Shown here piece by piece: positions 1 to 11,339 of a stretch of 60,000 bases of DNA. The number at the start of each line of letters is the position of its first letter. Positions within the stretch are counted from its first letter, which is position 1. Source of the DNA: Liolophura sinensis (taxonomy: Eukaryota; Mollusca; Polyplacophora; Chitonida; Chitonidae); contig NC_088301.1 of NCBI RefSeq assembly GCF_032854445.1, positions 45,815,116 through 45,875,115 on the forward strand, in the 5' to 3' direction. The notes below the pieces were generated by a model. That model was not told the origin of the DNA. It ran no database searches and saw only the letters and a list, made by a program, of their open reading frames with translations. The position numbers were made by a program, and so were the translations under genes.

Positions 1-91
1 TACATAACTCTAATGCACGATTATTCGCTCGTGTGTACAGTGATTATACACGTGTGTGTACAGTTATATATGATTGATATATGTAGTAATG

Positions 92-92
<1 letters not shown>

Positions 93-146
<54 letters not shown>
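93..146. repeat. (AT)n microsatellite
   Basis: Uninterrupted AT dinucleotide run. It lies just outside the left copy of the local duplication; a shorter TA run stands in the matching place before the second copy (13207-13225). Confidence 0.95.
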
Positions 147-150
<4 letters not shown>

Positions 151-269
151 AGATGTTTATCTGCATGAAAACAACATTTATGCTGCATTCATACAACCTG
201 TGTGGGCCTACCAAAGTATGTTCTCACTTCAAAAATCCCAAATCCAAACCACTGTGGCTGGCTTTCATA

Positions 270-900
270 TGCTGGTTTGTGCATTTAATTCCACCTCACC
301 TTCGCTCGTAAGTAGGCACTCAGAAGTTGTTCAAGTTAAACAGAAGCATTTCAATAATGTGTTGGTGTTTGTATTTGACCCCTTCTTTGTAAAATGGGGA
401 TGGGATTTTCATTTGTTATCAGGGCCTTATAAATGAATAACATACATTTTGGATAACTGATTTAGGACATTTTTCGTAATAGCAGCCTATCGTAATTTAC
501 GCAGGCTCGAGACAATTTGGTAATGTTGGTTTATTCTTTAAACTGAGGAGGTCAGAAGTAGTTGCTAGAAAGCAGGTTAAACTGTCAACGCATTAAACCC
601 TCACTGAGAATGGGGTTAGTTTCAGTTTCGGCTTATTTCGTACGTCTTTAACTAAATTATTTACCGGTTCATCTGTAAAAAGCAGATAAAAATAATTATC
701 AACACTGGTGAAACAAAAATGTCAGTGGGCTTGTCAGAAGTTGTAAATATTGTGAATGTGGTTTGACGAAACGCACTTTTAGATATAAACTACTTATCAC
801 TAAAAGCAGACTTCGGTAAAGTTGACTTCTTCATGAGGTCAGTGAGATTATATTAATTTCTTTTTACTTAGGCCTGTTTACCTATCCAATAATCCACATT
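270..900 (+). repeat. Local duplication, left copy, part 1
   Basis: Diverged but clearly alignable to about 13290-13800 in the same order and orientation. Shared landmarks include CACCTC-CCTTC-CTCGTAAG, ACATTTTGGATAA, GAAACAAAAATGTC and TTAGGCCT-TTTA. The copy continues after a long interruption at about 10990-11335. No coding potential is seen in either copy. Confidence 0.75.
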
Positions 901-952
901 CAAGAATTTTGGGGCCTACATACGACGGCGGTCCGATTTACATGGAAAATAA

Positions 953-1036
953 TTCCTTCCACCATAATGCTGGCTGCTGTCGTATAAGTGAAATATTCCT
1001 GCGTACAGCGTAAAATACGAATCAAGTAAATAAATA
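953..1036 (-). repeat. SINE-like family 1, partial, reverse
   Basis: Reverse copy of the dispersed repeat whose forward form begins with a TTTA run, then GATTGGTGTTTTACGCC, TATTTCACTTATACGAC and GGCCAGCATTATGGTGG. It abuts a forward copy starting at 1037, giving a head-to-head pair. Confidence 0.7.
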
Positions 1037-1205
1037 CTTATACGACGGCGGCCAGCATTTTAGTCGGAGGAAACCGATCAGAGCCAGGAGAAAACCCACG
1101 ACCATCGGCAGGTTGCTGGTAAATCTTCCCACGTACATCTACAACCGGAGAGGACGCCAACATGAGCTGAACACACTGTGACCGCATTGGCGAGAGGCTA
1201 CTGAA
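1037..1205 (+). repeat. SINE-like family 1, interrupted forward copy
   Basis: Matches the family from CTTATACGACGGCGGCCAGC through the CCCACGACCATC and CTTCCCACGTAC blocks to GAGAGGCTACTG. The expected tRNA-like terminal part is missing here but appears at 10684-10735. This suggests the copy was split by later insertions. A related but truncated copy sits at the equivalent place of the duplication (13800-13910). Confidence 0.65.
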
Positions 1206-3490
1206 AAACATTTCTTTTTTGTCCTGACCATATTAGGCTGTTCATATTCTATCTGGTCATTTTGACCGGTAAAGACTTTATCAAAATGCCTAACTTACTC
1301 TAGTCAAATCCAGATTCTGACCATTGTCAAACTGACAAAGACAAGTGTTATTTTGACTAACTGATATGGAAAGAACCGTTCAGATTGACCAACTTACTAT
1401 GCGTCAAATTGACTAAGAAGTTTTAATCACAATTACTAATTGACGATCGTAAAAAATTCTGTCTGGTAATCGAAGAAGACATTGTCAAAGTTGCTGATAA
1501 AGTGCTGGTCGAACATCTTTGTCAAAATATCGTGTGAGGTACAATGGCGCTAACAACTGGCTGTTCTTTTATTACTAATCAGGGCTATTAAACAACTATA
1601 ACTAAGACAATATTGACCGTATATATGCTCAACGACAGATGTCCTTAGCTATACTGTACATGACATGAATTGGCCTAGTTCTTTTAAGAACTCTTGAAGC
1701 TAACTTTGCTTTGTCCATTTGTAATTACTTTTAAATCAAATAACAGCTAAAAAAATCTTTCACTGCGAGACTTTATTAGATCTCTAGGCTGTTACAACAT
1801 TCTAACATTTTTGTTTCTCACCCTTCACCTTGGAAAACGCACAAAAATGTGGCAAACATAAAGACGGGTGACAATTTCACCCAGAAGTGGGATCAGACTT
1901 TGTGTGTCAATTGTTATTAAAATGATTTTAGTAAATCGGGTGACTCTGATCTAACACTTTATTATGAAAATCGAACAAAAATGTTTCATAAGCTGAAACA
2001 GCTAAAAATGTGGGGAAGGCATTTTATGGTTTCTTTATACATAAAGCGATTCAATTCTCATTTACATACCATTTTCAAAGATTCCCGTTGCATTCATATG
2101 AAGCCATTAAAGTGAAATATATCTGGAATCATTTGGAATATCTGGAACTATTTGAAATACGTTGATAAAATGAACTGTAAAATTCATGAAGGAGAAAGAC
2201 TACACATGTATCTTTTATGACCTATTTTGTCCTTCATTTTTGTTTCACTTTACCATAAAGAAATCACGTGATGTGAGAGCTGTATATCGGGTACCAATGT
2301 AAAAATTCACTGGCGCGCCAAAAACACATTTGCGTTAGTTTACAAAGCGCTTTTGGAGGCGTCTTTGTTGAATCCTGGAGGTTCATTAGAACTTTTTGAA
2401 TAAAAGTACGTGTTTTGTCCAGTTCATTAGGGTAAGATGCGTTCAATATATAGTAAGATGCCATTATCACAGTCATAGCATTTATCAGACACAACTCCTC
2501 GCACATGGAAACGTCATCTACATATACTTTTATAGAACAATCTTCATCGGGATTCTGCAGAGTAAATGAAGATCAAAGGTTGGAAATCATCTGTCATCTA
2601 CAACATAAATGAACTCTTATATACACACAATTATTTCATCACTATATCGCTGTAAATTAACATCTCATATAAATCCCACCATGTATTATATATACCATGG
2701 GGCAGATGCAAACAAAAACGGTTTAAAATGACGTGTTTTTTTCCAAACAGTTGTTTTTTCGATAGTAAAACTGTGTACAATGCCATTTAAAGACATATCG
2801 GTACATAAAGTAGAAAACATTACTCCAACCAAATGCTTGAAAAAATAAACAAACATGCATTATCACTTGTGCATGTGCCATGATTACCACCTGTGCAACT
2901 TATGCTTCTAAGATCATTCGCCAATCATCGCCACATCAGCCCAACAACAGTCTATAGTATGACTATTTATTGTTTAAAGTGCCTTTTGGATGCTGAACAC
3001 TACATAACCGCAGAAGGCATACATCTATGATAGTACTTACATCGCTTTTCTCTACTCCTAAACGTGAAAACTTCTCGCGCAACATACGCGGAATCCGCAT
3101 CAGTACACCTTCTGCTTTCAAACCTGAAAAAATATGTATGGAGACCCACGGTGATCTGGAGTTAATGATCTCCAGCTATTTTCTTTACAGGTTATATTTT
3201 AAAACATAAGTGGGTAAAGGTAACGATATGAACCATATAGTTAAATTACAATGTGTACTATGTCATTTCCTCACAACTGGACGACGTTAAATGTGATAAC
3301 AGACCGCCATAGATAGGCTTCTTCTCTTGTAATGCTCCCTTCAATAATCTAGAAAAACGGGCAACAGGATCTGAATTTGGAACTCCACTGGCCACTGTCG
3401 AAGTATGGCTAAAAAGAAATCTTTTTATTTATTTATTTATTACATTGGTATTTTAGGTTGTTCTCAACAATATTTCCGGCCGCCACTATT
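1206..3490. other. Non-coding stretch, possible transposon end
   Basis: No credible gene. Positions 1210-1440 contain repeated TGACCA / GTCAAA words also found, in inverted sense, at 10450-10680. These may be degenerate ends of an old inserted element. The rest is AT-rich with nothing recognised. Confidence 0.4.
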
Positions 3491-3493
3491 TAT

Positions 3494-3590
3494 TTCTCTA
3501 TATATTTGTATATTTGACTGGTGTTTTATGCCCTAGTAAACAATATATCTCTTATACGATGGTGACCGGCATTATGATCGCTGGAGGAAA
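3494..3590 (+). repeat. SINE-like family 1, diverged fragment
   Basis: Contains TTTGACTGGTGTTTTATGCC, CTTATACGATGGTGACCGGC and GGAGGAAA, matching the start of family 1 with several substitutions. A TTTA run precedes it. Confidence 0.6.
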
Positions 3591-3843
3591 TAAATAAATC
3601 TTAGGATATATTTGTATATTAAACAGTACAGTGTTCTACTGAGTATAAGGTTTGAACTCTGGGACACCTTCTACTGAGTATAAAGCTTGAACCCTGCTGC
3701 GAGTGACAAATAATGCCAAAGATATATAAATGGTATACTATAATAGCAAACCATTACCCATACTTTTAATAAATCACTTAGAATAAAACTACTGATTACA
3801 TTGGAGTTTACAAAACCTTACCTGGAATGTGTCTGTTGTTCAC

Positions 3844-3997
3844 CTTGGTTCTTAGTCGATACTTTAGAGGGCTCAGTTAATACAAGTTCTGGTGGCTGAG
3901 ATCCATTCTCAGCTGACTTCCTTGGTTCTTAGTCGATACTTTAGAGGGCTCAGTTAATACAAGTTCTGGTGGCTGAGATCCATTCTCAGCTGACTTC
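3844..3997 (+). repeat. Perfect 77-bp tandem duplication
   Basis: Positions 3844-3920 and 3921-3997 read identically, from CTTGGTTCTTAG to GCTGACTTC, directly abutting. The absence of mismatches implies a very recent duplication or an assembly artefact. No gene is associated. Confidence 0.9.
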
Positions 3998-4456
3998 ATC
4001 ACAAAACTTAGCTTTACCTTTTCAGGTAATTACTGTACTGAGTTATTACACCAGTTCTCAAAATCGGTATCTCAAATTTGAATCACGTACATTGCATTTT
4101 CATTTACACCAAAAATGTTGAAGACGCATGCAGACAGATTAATGCGATCATCAACTTCGAAGACATCCTTTTCAGTGTACGTGGTACCGGAATGGCATTT
4201 TCGAGCTGTTATTTCCAGTTGAATTCAATACTTGTATTTTCAGCATAGGTCACCTATCCGGGAATTGTATTGCAACTGTTTAAGCACAATAGTAAAAAAA
4301 ATGAATATGATTTACGATAACCTCTGTAATCACCGGAATTCTGCTATAACCATTATAAATTTATTTTTCAAAATGTTAACTTTACAGCGATCTATTAAAA
4401 AAAGTTCTCAAAAATTGAAAACACATGGTGTTCCCAGTTATTACTCAAAAAAAAAA

Positions 4457-4748
4457 TCTACAGCGTCCGCGTCGCGAGGGGTAGAACCAAGGTCGAGTCA
4501 TACCTAAGACATTAAAAGAATGAAGCGGATAGAGCAACTACTGGTTGACCCGTATCGGTATAATGTCTCGGGCGGGGCGCCTTACTTGCCCTCGGTAAGA
4601 CGTCTCGGTGAAGCAGCACTAGATAAAAGAGGGGTGGAAATCCGTCCTGCAACAAGGAGGCACATTACATGCACTCTAAGGATTTCTTCGTCGTCATATG
4701 ACTGAAAAATTGTTAAGAACGACGTTAAACCCTAATCACTCACTCTCT
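4457..4748 (+). repeat. tRNA-derived SINE, family 2
   Basis: Aligns with the reverse-strand copy at 5797-6155. Shared blocks are CGTCCGCGTCG, GGTCGAGTCA-ACCTAAGAC, CTGGTTGACCCGTAT, ATAATGTCTCGGGCGGGGCG, AGCACTAGATAAAAGAGG and TGACTGAAAAATTGTTAAG. The 3' end is an ACGTTAAAC-CACTCACTC tail. It is shorter at the head than the other copy. It contains short ORFs that are not genes. Confidence 0.8.
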
Positions 4749-5783
4749 CATAAAGAATCAAACTGTAGGACCCATTTTAACTGAATATTTTAATATGGTC
4801 TGTGTCAAAAGACTGGGGTTTTTTTTTGCAATTAGCAGTAGCCAAGAAATAACGACTTAATCAACTACCGATAGATCATGGTCAAGAATAAAAGCAAAGT
4901 TCAATCAATCTTCGTTACATTGTGATAATATGTCTGAATAACGGCCATATTCAGGAGCAACCTAAAATGTGATTTTTGATTATTACCCTTTGTTTAAAGT
5001 AGTTGTTTCCCTTTGCCACTCATCTCCTCGTGAGTACAAATGATATAACTTTGACTGTGATTGAGTACTTAACTATTTTAGCCTAGAGTGGGTTCCTATC
5101 AATTCACTCTACCTCTTCTCCCTTTCATATTGCTGAGAGCGCGCAGGAAATTTTTTCTTCATTCTACTTAGCGAATATTTCACCGATATTCAATCCATCC
5201 GTATTTACCGTTGTTGTCGATGTTGAGTTTAAAGTGCTTATGTTTTCGCAGTCAAGTTCGCATCTCTTCCCGCTGAATATTTTCTTTATAGTGTCTTGGT
5301 CGAATTGCCATCGAGAAATGTCAGGCATGTTGAGGGCAAGCAAGGCGAAGAAAGGAAACACTTCGACAAACGAGATGAGAACTGGGGTTAAGCGGAAAGC
5401 AGCTGCACCAGAGGTAACGGAACCCGCGGACCAACAGACGCTTGGGGTCTCTTTCTACACCTGACGAGATTCTGCCGCCTAATGGCGGAGGTTTATTTGG
5501 TGAGTCGCGTTTTGTTGGTAGGTCTGTAGGTGATAATACACACTTGGCTTCCTCCCAATCTCCCTCGACGTTGTTAAATAGTAGGATAATTATAGCACCC
5601 TATAATATGCCTAACCTGCTAAATACTGGTTCAGATGGCTTGGACGCCCATTTTCCTGTATCCTTGAAAGAGAAAATATGGAAAAATGAGTACATAAATC
5701 CTACGATACTGCTTAAAGGGAATGCTGAATTCATGGATTTGTGCTCATCTACGCCTTTATTTGTATCTGAGAATGGTCAGACC

Positions 5784-5796
5784 TCATTTGGTCAGA
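5784..5796 (+). repeat. Target site duplication, left
   Basis: TCATTTGGTCAGA directly precedes the reverse SINE. The partner is 6156-6168 with one mismatch. Confidence 0.8.
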
Positions 5797-6155
5797 ATGA
5801 GTGAGTGAGTGCTTGTGGTTTAATGTCGTACTTAACAATTTTTCAGTCATATGACGACGAAGGATTCCTTAGAGTGTACGTAATGAGCCTCCTTGTTTCA
5901 GGACCGATTTCCTACCCTCTTTTATCTAGTGCTACTTCACTGAGACGCCTTACCGTACCGAAGGCAAGGAAGACGCCCCGCCCGAGACATTATACTAATA
6001 CGGGTCAACCAGTCGTTGCCCTATCCCCTTCATGCTGAATGCCAAAGCGAGGAAGTTATAACTTCCTCTTTTAAGGTCTTAGGTGTGACTCGACCCAGGA
6101 TTGACCCTGGATCTACCACTCCCGACGCGGACGTTTTACCAACGCTCGGGGCCGG
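5797..6155 (-). repeat. Full-length tRNA-derived SINE, family 2
   Basis: Reverse orientation. Read on the minus strand it starts CCGAGCGTTGGTAAAACGTC, carries a B-box-like GGTCAATCC, then the family body shared with 4457-4748, and ends in a GTTAAGTACGAC-TTAAAC-CACTCACTCACTC tail. It is inserted in the gag region of the DIRS-like element and flanked by 13-bp direct repeats. It therefore moved after that element landed. At about 359 bp it is the most complete copy here. Confidence 0.85.
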
Positions 6156-6168
6156 TCATTTAGTCAGA
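6156..6168 (+). repeat. Target site duplication, right
   Basis: TCATTTAGTCAGA differs from 5784-5796 at one position. Confidence 0.8.
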
Positions 6169-7146
6169 GATAAGGTCCCTTAACATCGAACCATGGACTA
6201 ACGCCTTTCTCGCCTGGGATGCTGGGATTTATCTTTCCAAAAGTATCAAGCACGTTGTACTGAACTGCTCAAATACATGAAAACAATCAGATTTTGACGG
6301 TTTTGGCTGACGCATTTATGATGAACAATTTCGAATCAGACAATCGCTATACTCTGAGAACATTTGGGTTGTTATTAATTCTGGATTGTGGTTAATGGTC
6401 ATCGCGTCTGTAAACTCCGTTCATTCTGCATCACCTGCTAAGAACCCACAAAACTCCCAGTCTGGCGTTGGATTTAATAAACAATGTCATGCATTTAACA
6501 GTGGCAGGTACATATACGGTGTAACTGTTGTTATTCTCATTCATGTTCAGTGTGTTCTGGAGACCATTCCGCTGTCAACTGTAGATCCTTTCGCCCCTCT
6601 GGAAAATTATCAGGCCATTCAAAGGGAACAAAAGCGGAGGAAATGTTCAGTTTAGGAAAGTCCCCAATCCAGCTCTCGCATCTTTATAATTTGCTTGGAG
6701 AATACCCAAATCAAATAGTAGCCCAGGAGCTTATATCAGGCTTTAAAAAGAGCTTTGCCTTCAGGGACACTGGCAGTCGTTGTCCTACTGTTGCTAAAAA
6801 TCTATCTTTTGTAGAAATGAAGCGTAAAGTAGTCGGAGAAGAAATTAAGAAAGAAATTAAACTTGGGAGAATCGCTGGTCCATTTTTATTTCGGCACTTA
6901 CCCACTTCCACTTTATCATTTTCTACCCAGGGGTTAGTTTCGAAGAAAAATCCCGGTGAATTTCGTTTAATTCATCACTCGTCATACCCTGCCGGACACT
7001 CAGTATACGATGCTATTGACCCAGTACACTGTTCTGTAACACATACTAAATTTGACAGGGCGGAAGAAATGGTTCAAAAGCTAGGTAAAGGCGCCTTACT
7101 TGAGAAAGTTGACATAAAATCAGCGTTCAGGTTACTCCCTGTATGA

Positions 7147-8143
7147 CCTGAGGATTTAGATCGATTAGGTTTAGTGTTTTTTGTGAATAAGCTTACTCTA
7201 GAATGTAAAATATTTAAACCCTAATAATGATGTTGAGGTAGGTTGTGCTGTACCGCCGATAGCTATAACATCCTATAAAACCTTATCCACGTATTAACCT
7301 GTTTACTTGCAAGGTTAAAGGATGCTTAACCAACTGCGAATATTTGTTTAAGGACATATCTCTTAGAGATGTCAGATGGATGCCGGTGTTTTCCTTCGAA
7401 AATTCAATCTATCCATTGAGTGCACAAAAAATAGCGCTTAGTCACCAAATCCCCTATCGGATAAGTTATCCCCCTTTCGTATCGACCAATCGATCTCATC
7501 AAAACGGCTACCACCCTAGTCAAAGCGATAACCCAGTCCCGCTTACAGATTATCCCCCTATGACTTCATTACATTGCCGTCCTTGTTAAATTTCAACAAG
7601 ATCTCCCCATAGCGGAAAAAGTATGCCGCTTAAAAAAAATCTGATGCTCTATCGTTATGCATGCCCATGTACCTAGTTTAACACAACTGGCCAGATATAT
7701 TGACCTAGGCCTTGGTTAAATATTCCAAACGCGGATTTCTTTATATACCTTTTGTAATGAATAGATTCAAATAAATAAAAACTGGTTTGGGATATCTATA
7801 GTAATATATTAATAGGCATTACCATAATTGTGTAAAAACCTAAAGATGCCTACAACGGCATTCACATACAGTGACTAATAGCAATACTTTAGATATAATC
7901 GGATAATTTAATTATTTGTTATTTAACTACCGGTTGCATAAATGAAAAGTGCAACAGATTAAAGTGAGATACATACCAGATACTTTCAGACAAAAAGTGT
8001 TATTAAAATGGTCAAATTGATGTGAACACTTAATGTTTATTTGGCTTGCTTTATGCATTTTCAGTAATGATAACACCACACCACATGTACATTGATAAAA
8101 ACCAATAAATGTATATCATTATTCCCCCACCCAGCGACTAAGT
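7147..8143. other. Non-coding stretch between transposon relics
   Basis: The first 60 bases are the decayed continuation of the RT frame. After that I see no recognisable domain, and the short ORF at 7344-7589 has no matching features. AT-rich with no clear repeats. Confidence 0.4.
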
Positions 8144-8147
8144 TTAA

Positions 8148-10436
8148 CCCGTAGAACCCGAGAGGCCAGTTTTGAGGCATGCTTCTATAACGTCTATCCC
8201 CGAAAGGCCGGTTTACCGGCATTTGACATAAGTCTATAAATAAACATGAGTTGTGGCAGAGTTTTAGCCAATCAGCTTGCGTTTTACATATAGCTTTTGG
8301 CCTCGATGTGTGGCGGAAGCTCTAACAGGTGTGTTACCGTAGATAGGCAACACATTGTACGTTTTTGTCGAGTTTGAGCTGAATTTTTTGCGGATATGAG
8401 ACGCGCACGTGTTACTGCTGAGCAAGCGCTACAGATGGTGTTGTCCGATAGCGAAGGTGAACCAAATGAGAGTGATTACGGACATGAAAGTGATTTTGAA
8501 TCGGAAAATGACACGGACAGTTGTAGTTACAACAACAACGCTGCGAACAACGATTCTTCAGATTCAGACAGTGATGGAATTGGAAGGACAGGTGATGGTG
8601 ATAGACGTGGTACAGGTAACGCACGTGTTCCTGTGGGACAGGTGAGGCGAAATGTTCGAAATTCAGTGAATGACAACCAAATGAAATGGACTAATTTATC
8701 AGGTTTTGTGGACAAACAGTTTCAGCCTAATGAACCGACAGGAGTAAAAAACATCCCAGATTCTATAAATGCTGACAGCTTGCCAAGTGAGTTTTTGTCT
8801 TTATTCTGGGACGACGTACTGTGGCAACTTCTAGTCGATGAGACAAACAAAGAGGCAGTCAGACAACAGACAAAAAGATCAAAGCATTATTATGCTCAGA
8901 ATTTTACCCGTCAGTGGAACTGAAATGAAAGCATTTTTTGGTTGCCGTGTTGCCATGGAGATGCTGATCCATAAAGAACGTTATGAACAATATTGGCGAA
9001 TGAAGGACAATTTTCTAACTGTGACGCCTGGTTTCTCGCAAGTGTTTCCGCGGGACAGATTTTTGGCAATTTGGACACTGTTACACTGTGTTGACGAAGA
9101 GGATCCAGAGTTAGATAAATCAGACAAAATTTACAAGTCCCGGCCGGTTTTCAAATATCTTCTTGAACGATTCCAACGTTATTACAAACCTGATAGCAAC
9201 CTCTCACTTGACGAAGGCATGGTGCCAACAAAGAACGCGTTGTCAATAAAACAGTATACAAAGGACAAACCGATCAAGTGGGACATCAAAACATTTCTGG
9301 CGTGTGACAGCACAAACGGGTACATGTCCAATGCCGAAGTGTACACAGGTAGAAGAGATGATTCTGAAAGCATCCCCAACCTCGGCGTCACTGGAAATTA
9401 GTTGTAAGGCTTATAGAACCATTCAGGGGATCAAAACTACTGTGTTTATGTAGGTCGTTATTACACAGTGTAAATCTGTGCCAGTATTTAGTTGAACATA
9501 TGGGGACACAACTTGTCGGGACTGTTAAGACAAACCGGAAACACTTCCCAAATCTTTGATCAAAAGGAAAAAAGACATGAACCGTGGGGATTCGGAAATT
9601 GTGTATAACAGAACTGTCGGAGTCAATAGTTTGGTGTGACAAAAAAGCCAATTTATTTTGTGTCATCAAATTTATTTCTGAACCTGAAGTACATGTGAAC
9701 AGGTATGATTGCACAGAACACAAAAGGTGCCAGTAAAATGCCCCAAAGCAGTTCAAGCCTACAATCAGTTTATGGGAGGCATCGACAAAAACGACCAAAT
9801 GACCAAACTACAAAAAAAGTCGACGGCATTATAAATGGCCTCGGCGTTTGATGGTGAAGTTCTTTATGTGGGCTGCATATATTGCCTATGTAATATTAGG
9901 TTTTTATCACCCATATGTCTCAGGGCCACGGGCAGCTTACATTCCACATGTTCATTGAGAAGCTATGTCATAATCTAGTTGGCGACTTCGTAGGTGTCCA
10001 ACACCACAACCCCGCCAAGACATTGAGAACCGCCTCATTAAACTATGGGCAACATGAAGTTCAGAGAGCCCCTCATGCTACTACAAATAACAGATGTGTG
10101 GTTTGTTCTGAAAAGCACACCAGGGCTAAAAATTTTAACCCAGATGCTCCCTTATAAGGATCTCCAAAAAAGAGAAAAACTGTATTTTGGTGTGCCCGAT
10201 GTAAAGTGTTCTTGTGTATAGGGTTACCTTCCAAAAATTGCTTTCATGACTGGCACTCAAAACTCCAATACTGGAGATAAAGTAAGTCAAAACAGTGGGA
10301 AACAGTCATTATGTGTTTTATTCAGAATATAAGATATTTTTCATCACTAAACAAACGTAAACAGTGTTGTTGTTTTTTATTGTTAATTAACGGGGAGAGG
10401 GGGTCCATGTCGTCATAATGGCCAGGGTTCAAAGGG
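8148..10436 (+). mobile_element. piggyBac-type DNA transposon with TTAA target and TIRs
   Basis: The target TTAA occurs at 8144-8147 and again at 10437-10440. The left end reads CCCGTAGAACCCGAGAGGCCA. The reverse complement of the right end reads CCCTTTGAACCCTGGCCA. Both therefore share CCC-NNN-GAACCC and GGCCA. Length is 2289 bp. The interior carries one decayed transposase in the same orientation. Ends and target duplication are well preserved although the coding region is dead. Confidence 0.9.
8396..10279 (+). pseudogene. piggyBac transposase pseudogene (DDE_Tnp_1_7)
   Basis: The ATG at 8396 opens a frame with an acidic Ser/Asp-rich N-terminus (175 codons) ending in a frameshift near 8900. 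The next frame (to 9401) carries the core: EMKAFFG-RVAMEMLIHKERYEQYW, VFPRDRFLAIWTLLH, and LSLDEGMVPTKNALSIKQY with the first catalytic Asp, then KWDIKTFLACDSTNGY. A deletion in GGAAATTAG ends this frame, but KLVVRLIEPFRGSNYCVYV continues in another. Further down come YNQFMGGIDKNDQM (about 9755-9800) and FFMWAAYIAYVILGFYHPYV. A C-terminal cysteine-rich domain follows: CVVCSEKH, a stop at 10156, then FWCARCKVFLC and NCFHDWHS. At least four frame breaks or stops make this non-functional. Confidence 0.88.
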
Positions 10437-10683
10437 TTAATTATTCAGTTTGATAAGAACTTTGTCAAAACGAACCACTTCGTGGGTTCAGGCAATCAGA
10501 TTTCATTGATCAAATTGACGTTTGTTAAATGGATGAACCAACCAACAGTTCGAGTCACAGTGACCAACATGATTTAAACCAGAACTAACATATTCCCCTC
10601 AGAACGACCAATTAGCTAGTCATTATTCAGTGACTACCTTCATATTCGTCAGATCTGCTAGGAAATGTTTGGTATGCAGCTCC

Positions 10684-10735
10684 TGTGTTATCGCGCCGCG
10701 CTAGCACGTTAACCAATCGGCCACGGAGGCCCCTA
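10684..10735 (+). repeat. SINE-like family 1, displaced tRNA-like terminus
   Basis: Reverse complement reads GGGGCCTCCGTGGCCGATTG then GTTAACGTGCTAGCGCGGCG, a tRNA-like A-box region. This is the end expected for the family 1 copy that breaks off at 1205, so the two parts probably belonged together. Confidence 0.55.
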
Positions 10736-10989
10736 CACGGAAAGGGAAACAAAAATTAAACATTCTTACACGTGCATTCATGCAAATATATACACAAAAA
10801 AGGAGACGTTTGCACTTAAAGAAGAGTATTTTATTCTTTTCTCACAGAACAGCTTGTTTTTCTTTATGATTTCCATTTAAAAGCACGCGTAGGTCCTTAT
10901 ATATTGCGTATGGGCAATTTTTATTTTAACAAAATAAGCTGAGAAAGATCGAGTGTAACTCAAATGTATACAATTAACATATATTGTAG

Positions 10990-11335
10990 GAGTTAAAAAC
11001 ATATTTTATTCCTTCGTATAATGTTTTCCTTAGATATAACACTTCACAAAAGTATATATAAATACTTGAACATAAAATTTACATATATATATATAAGCCA
11101 GCAACTTTTTTCCTTCTATTATTTACATAGGACAGGAAACATCCCAGATAAGTATCATGTAAATTTACATGAATATATAAGAATTCATTTTTATATATGC
11201 TGGACTAAGCATTCTTTCCACTTAACTGATAAATCGTACTTTTTTAAATCGCAGTGTAAGGATTACCATACTGTGCAGAAAGTAAATCAATGCAGAGCAG
11301 CAACGGTTGACAAGTTCTGTCCTCAAAAAACAGGC
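10990..11335 (+). repeat. Local duplication, left copy, part 2
   Basis: Aligns to about 13945-14200 in the same order: ACACTTCACAAAAG, a short TA run followed by TATAAGCCA, GGACA-GAAA, AAGTATCAT, and TGAATCAATGCAGA. In the second copy this block follows part 1 almost directly. Here about 10 kb intervenes. Confidence 0.75.
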
Positions 11336-11339
11336 TAAA

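Larger units (their letters stand above)
5320..7146 (+). pseudogene. Degenerate DIRS-like retrotransposon (gag, CCCH finger, RT start)
   Basis: Three coding relics lie in order. (1) A gag-like N-terminus from about 5320, basic and rich in Lys and Ala, shifts frame near 5445. It continues to a typical LDAHFPVSLKEKIW-EYI block at 5639-5700. After the SINE, WTNAF-AWDAGIYLSKS and LLKYMKTIR blocks follow in different frames (6190-6290). (2) A zinc-knuckle-like block CNCCYSHSCSVCSGDHSAVNC (6521-6585) is reached through a frameshift from CHAFNSGR. (3) An open frame of 198 codons (6550-7146) carries the reverse transcriptase start: GLVSKKNPGEFRLIHHSSYP at about residues 118-137 and VDIKSAFRLLPV at its end. 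A stop follows immediately, although PEDLDRLGLVFF continues in frame. This block order is characteristic of tyrosine-recombinase retrotransposons of the DIRS/Ngaro type. No RNase H or recombinase was recognised downstream. It is a dead 3'-truncated copy. Confidence 0.75.

Noticed and set aside
9388-9798. 136-codon minus-strand ORF
   Set aside because: Antisense to the piggyBac transposase relic, whose plus-strand blocks are recognisable.
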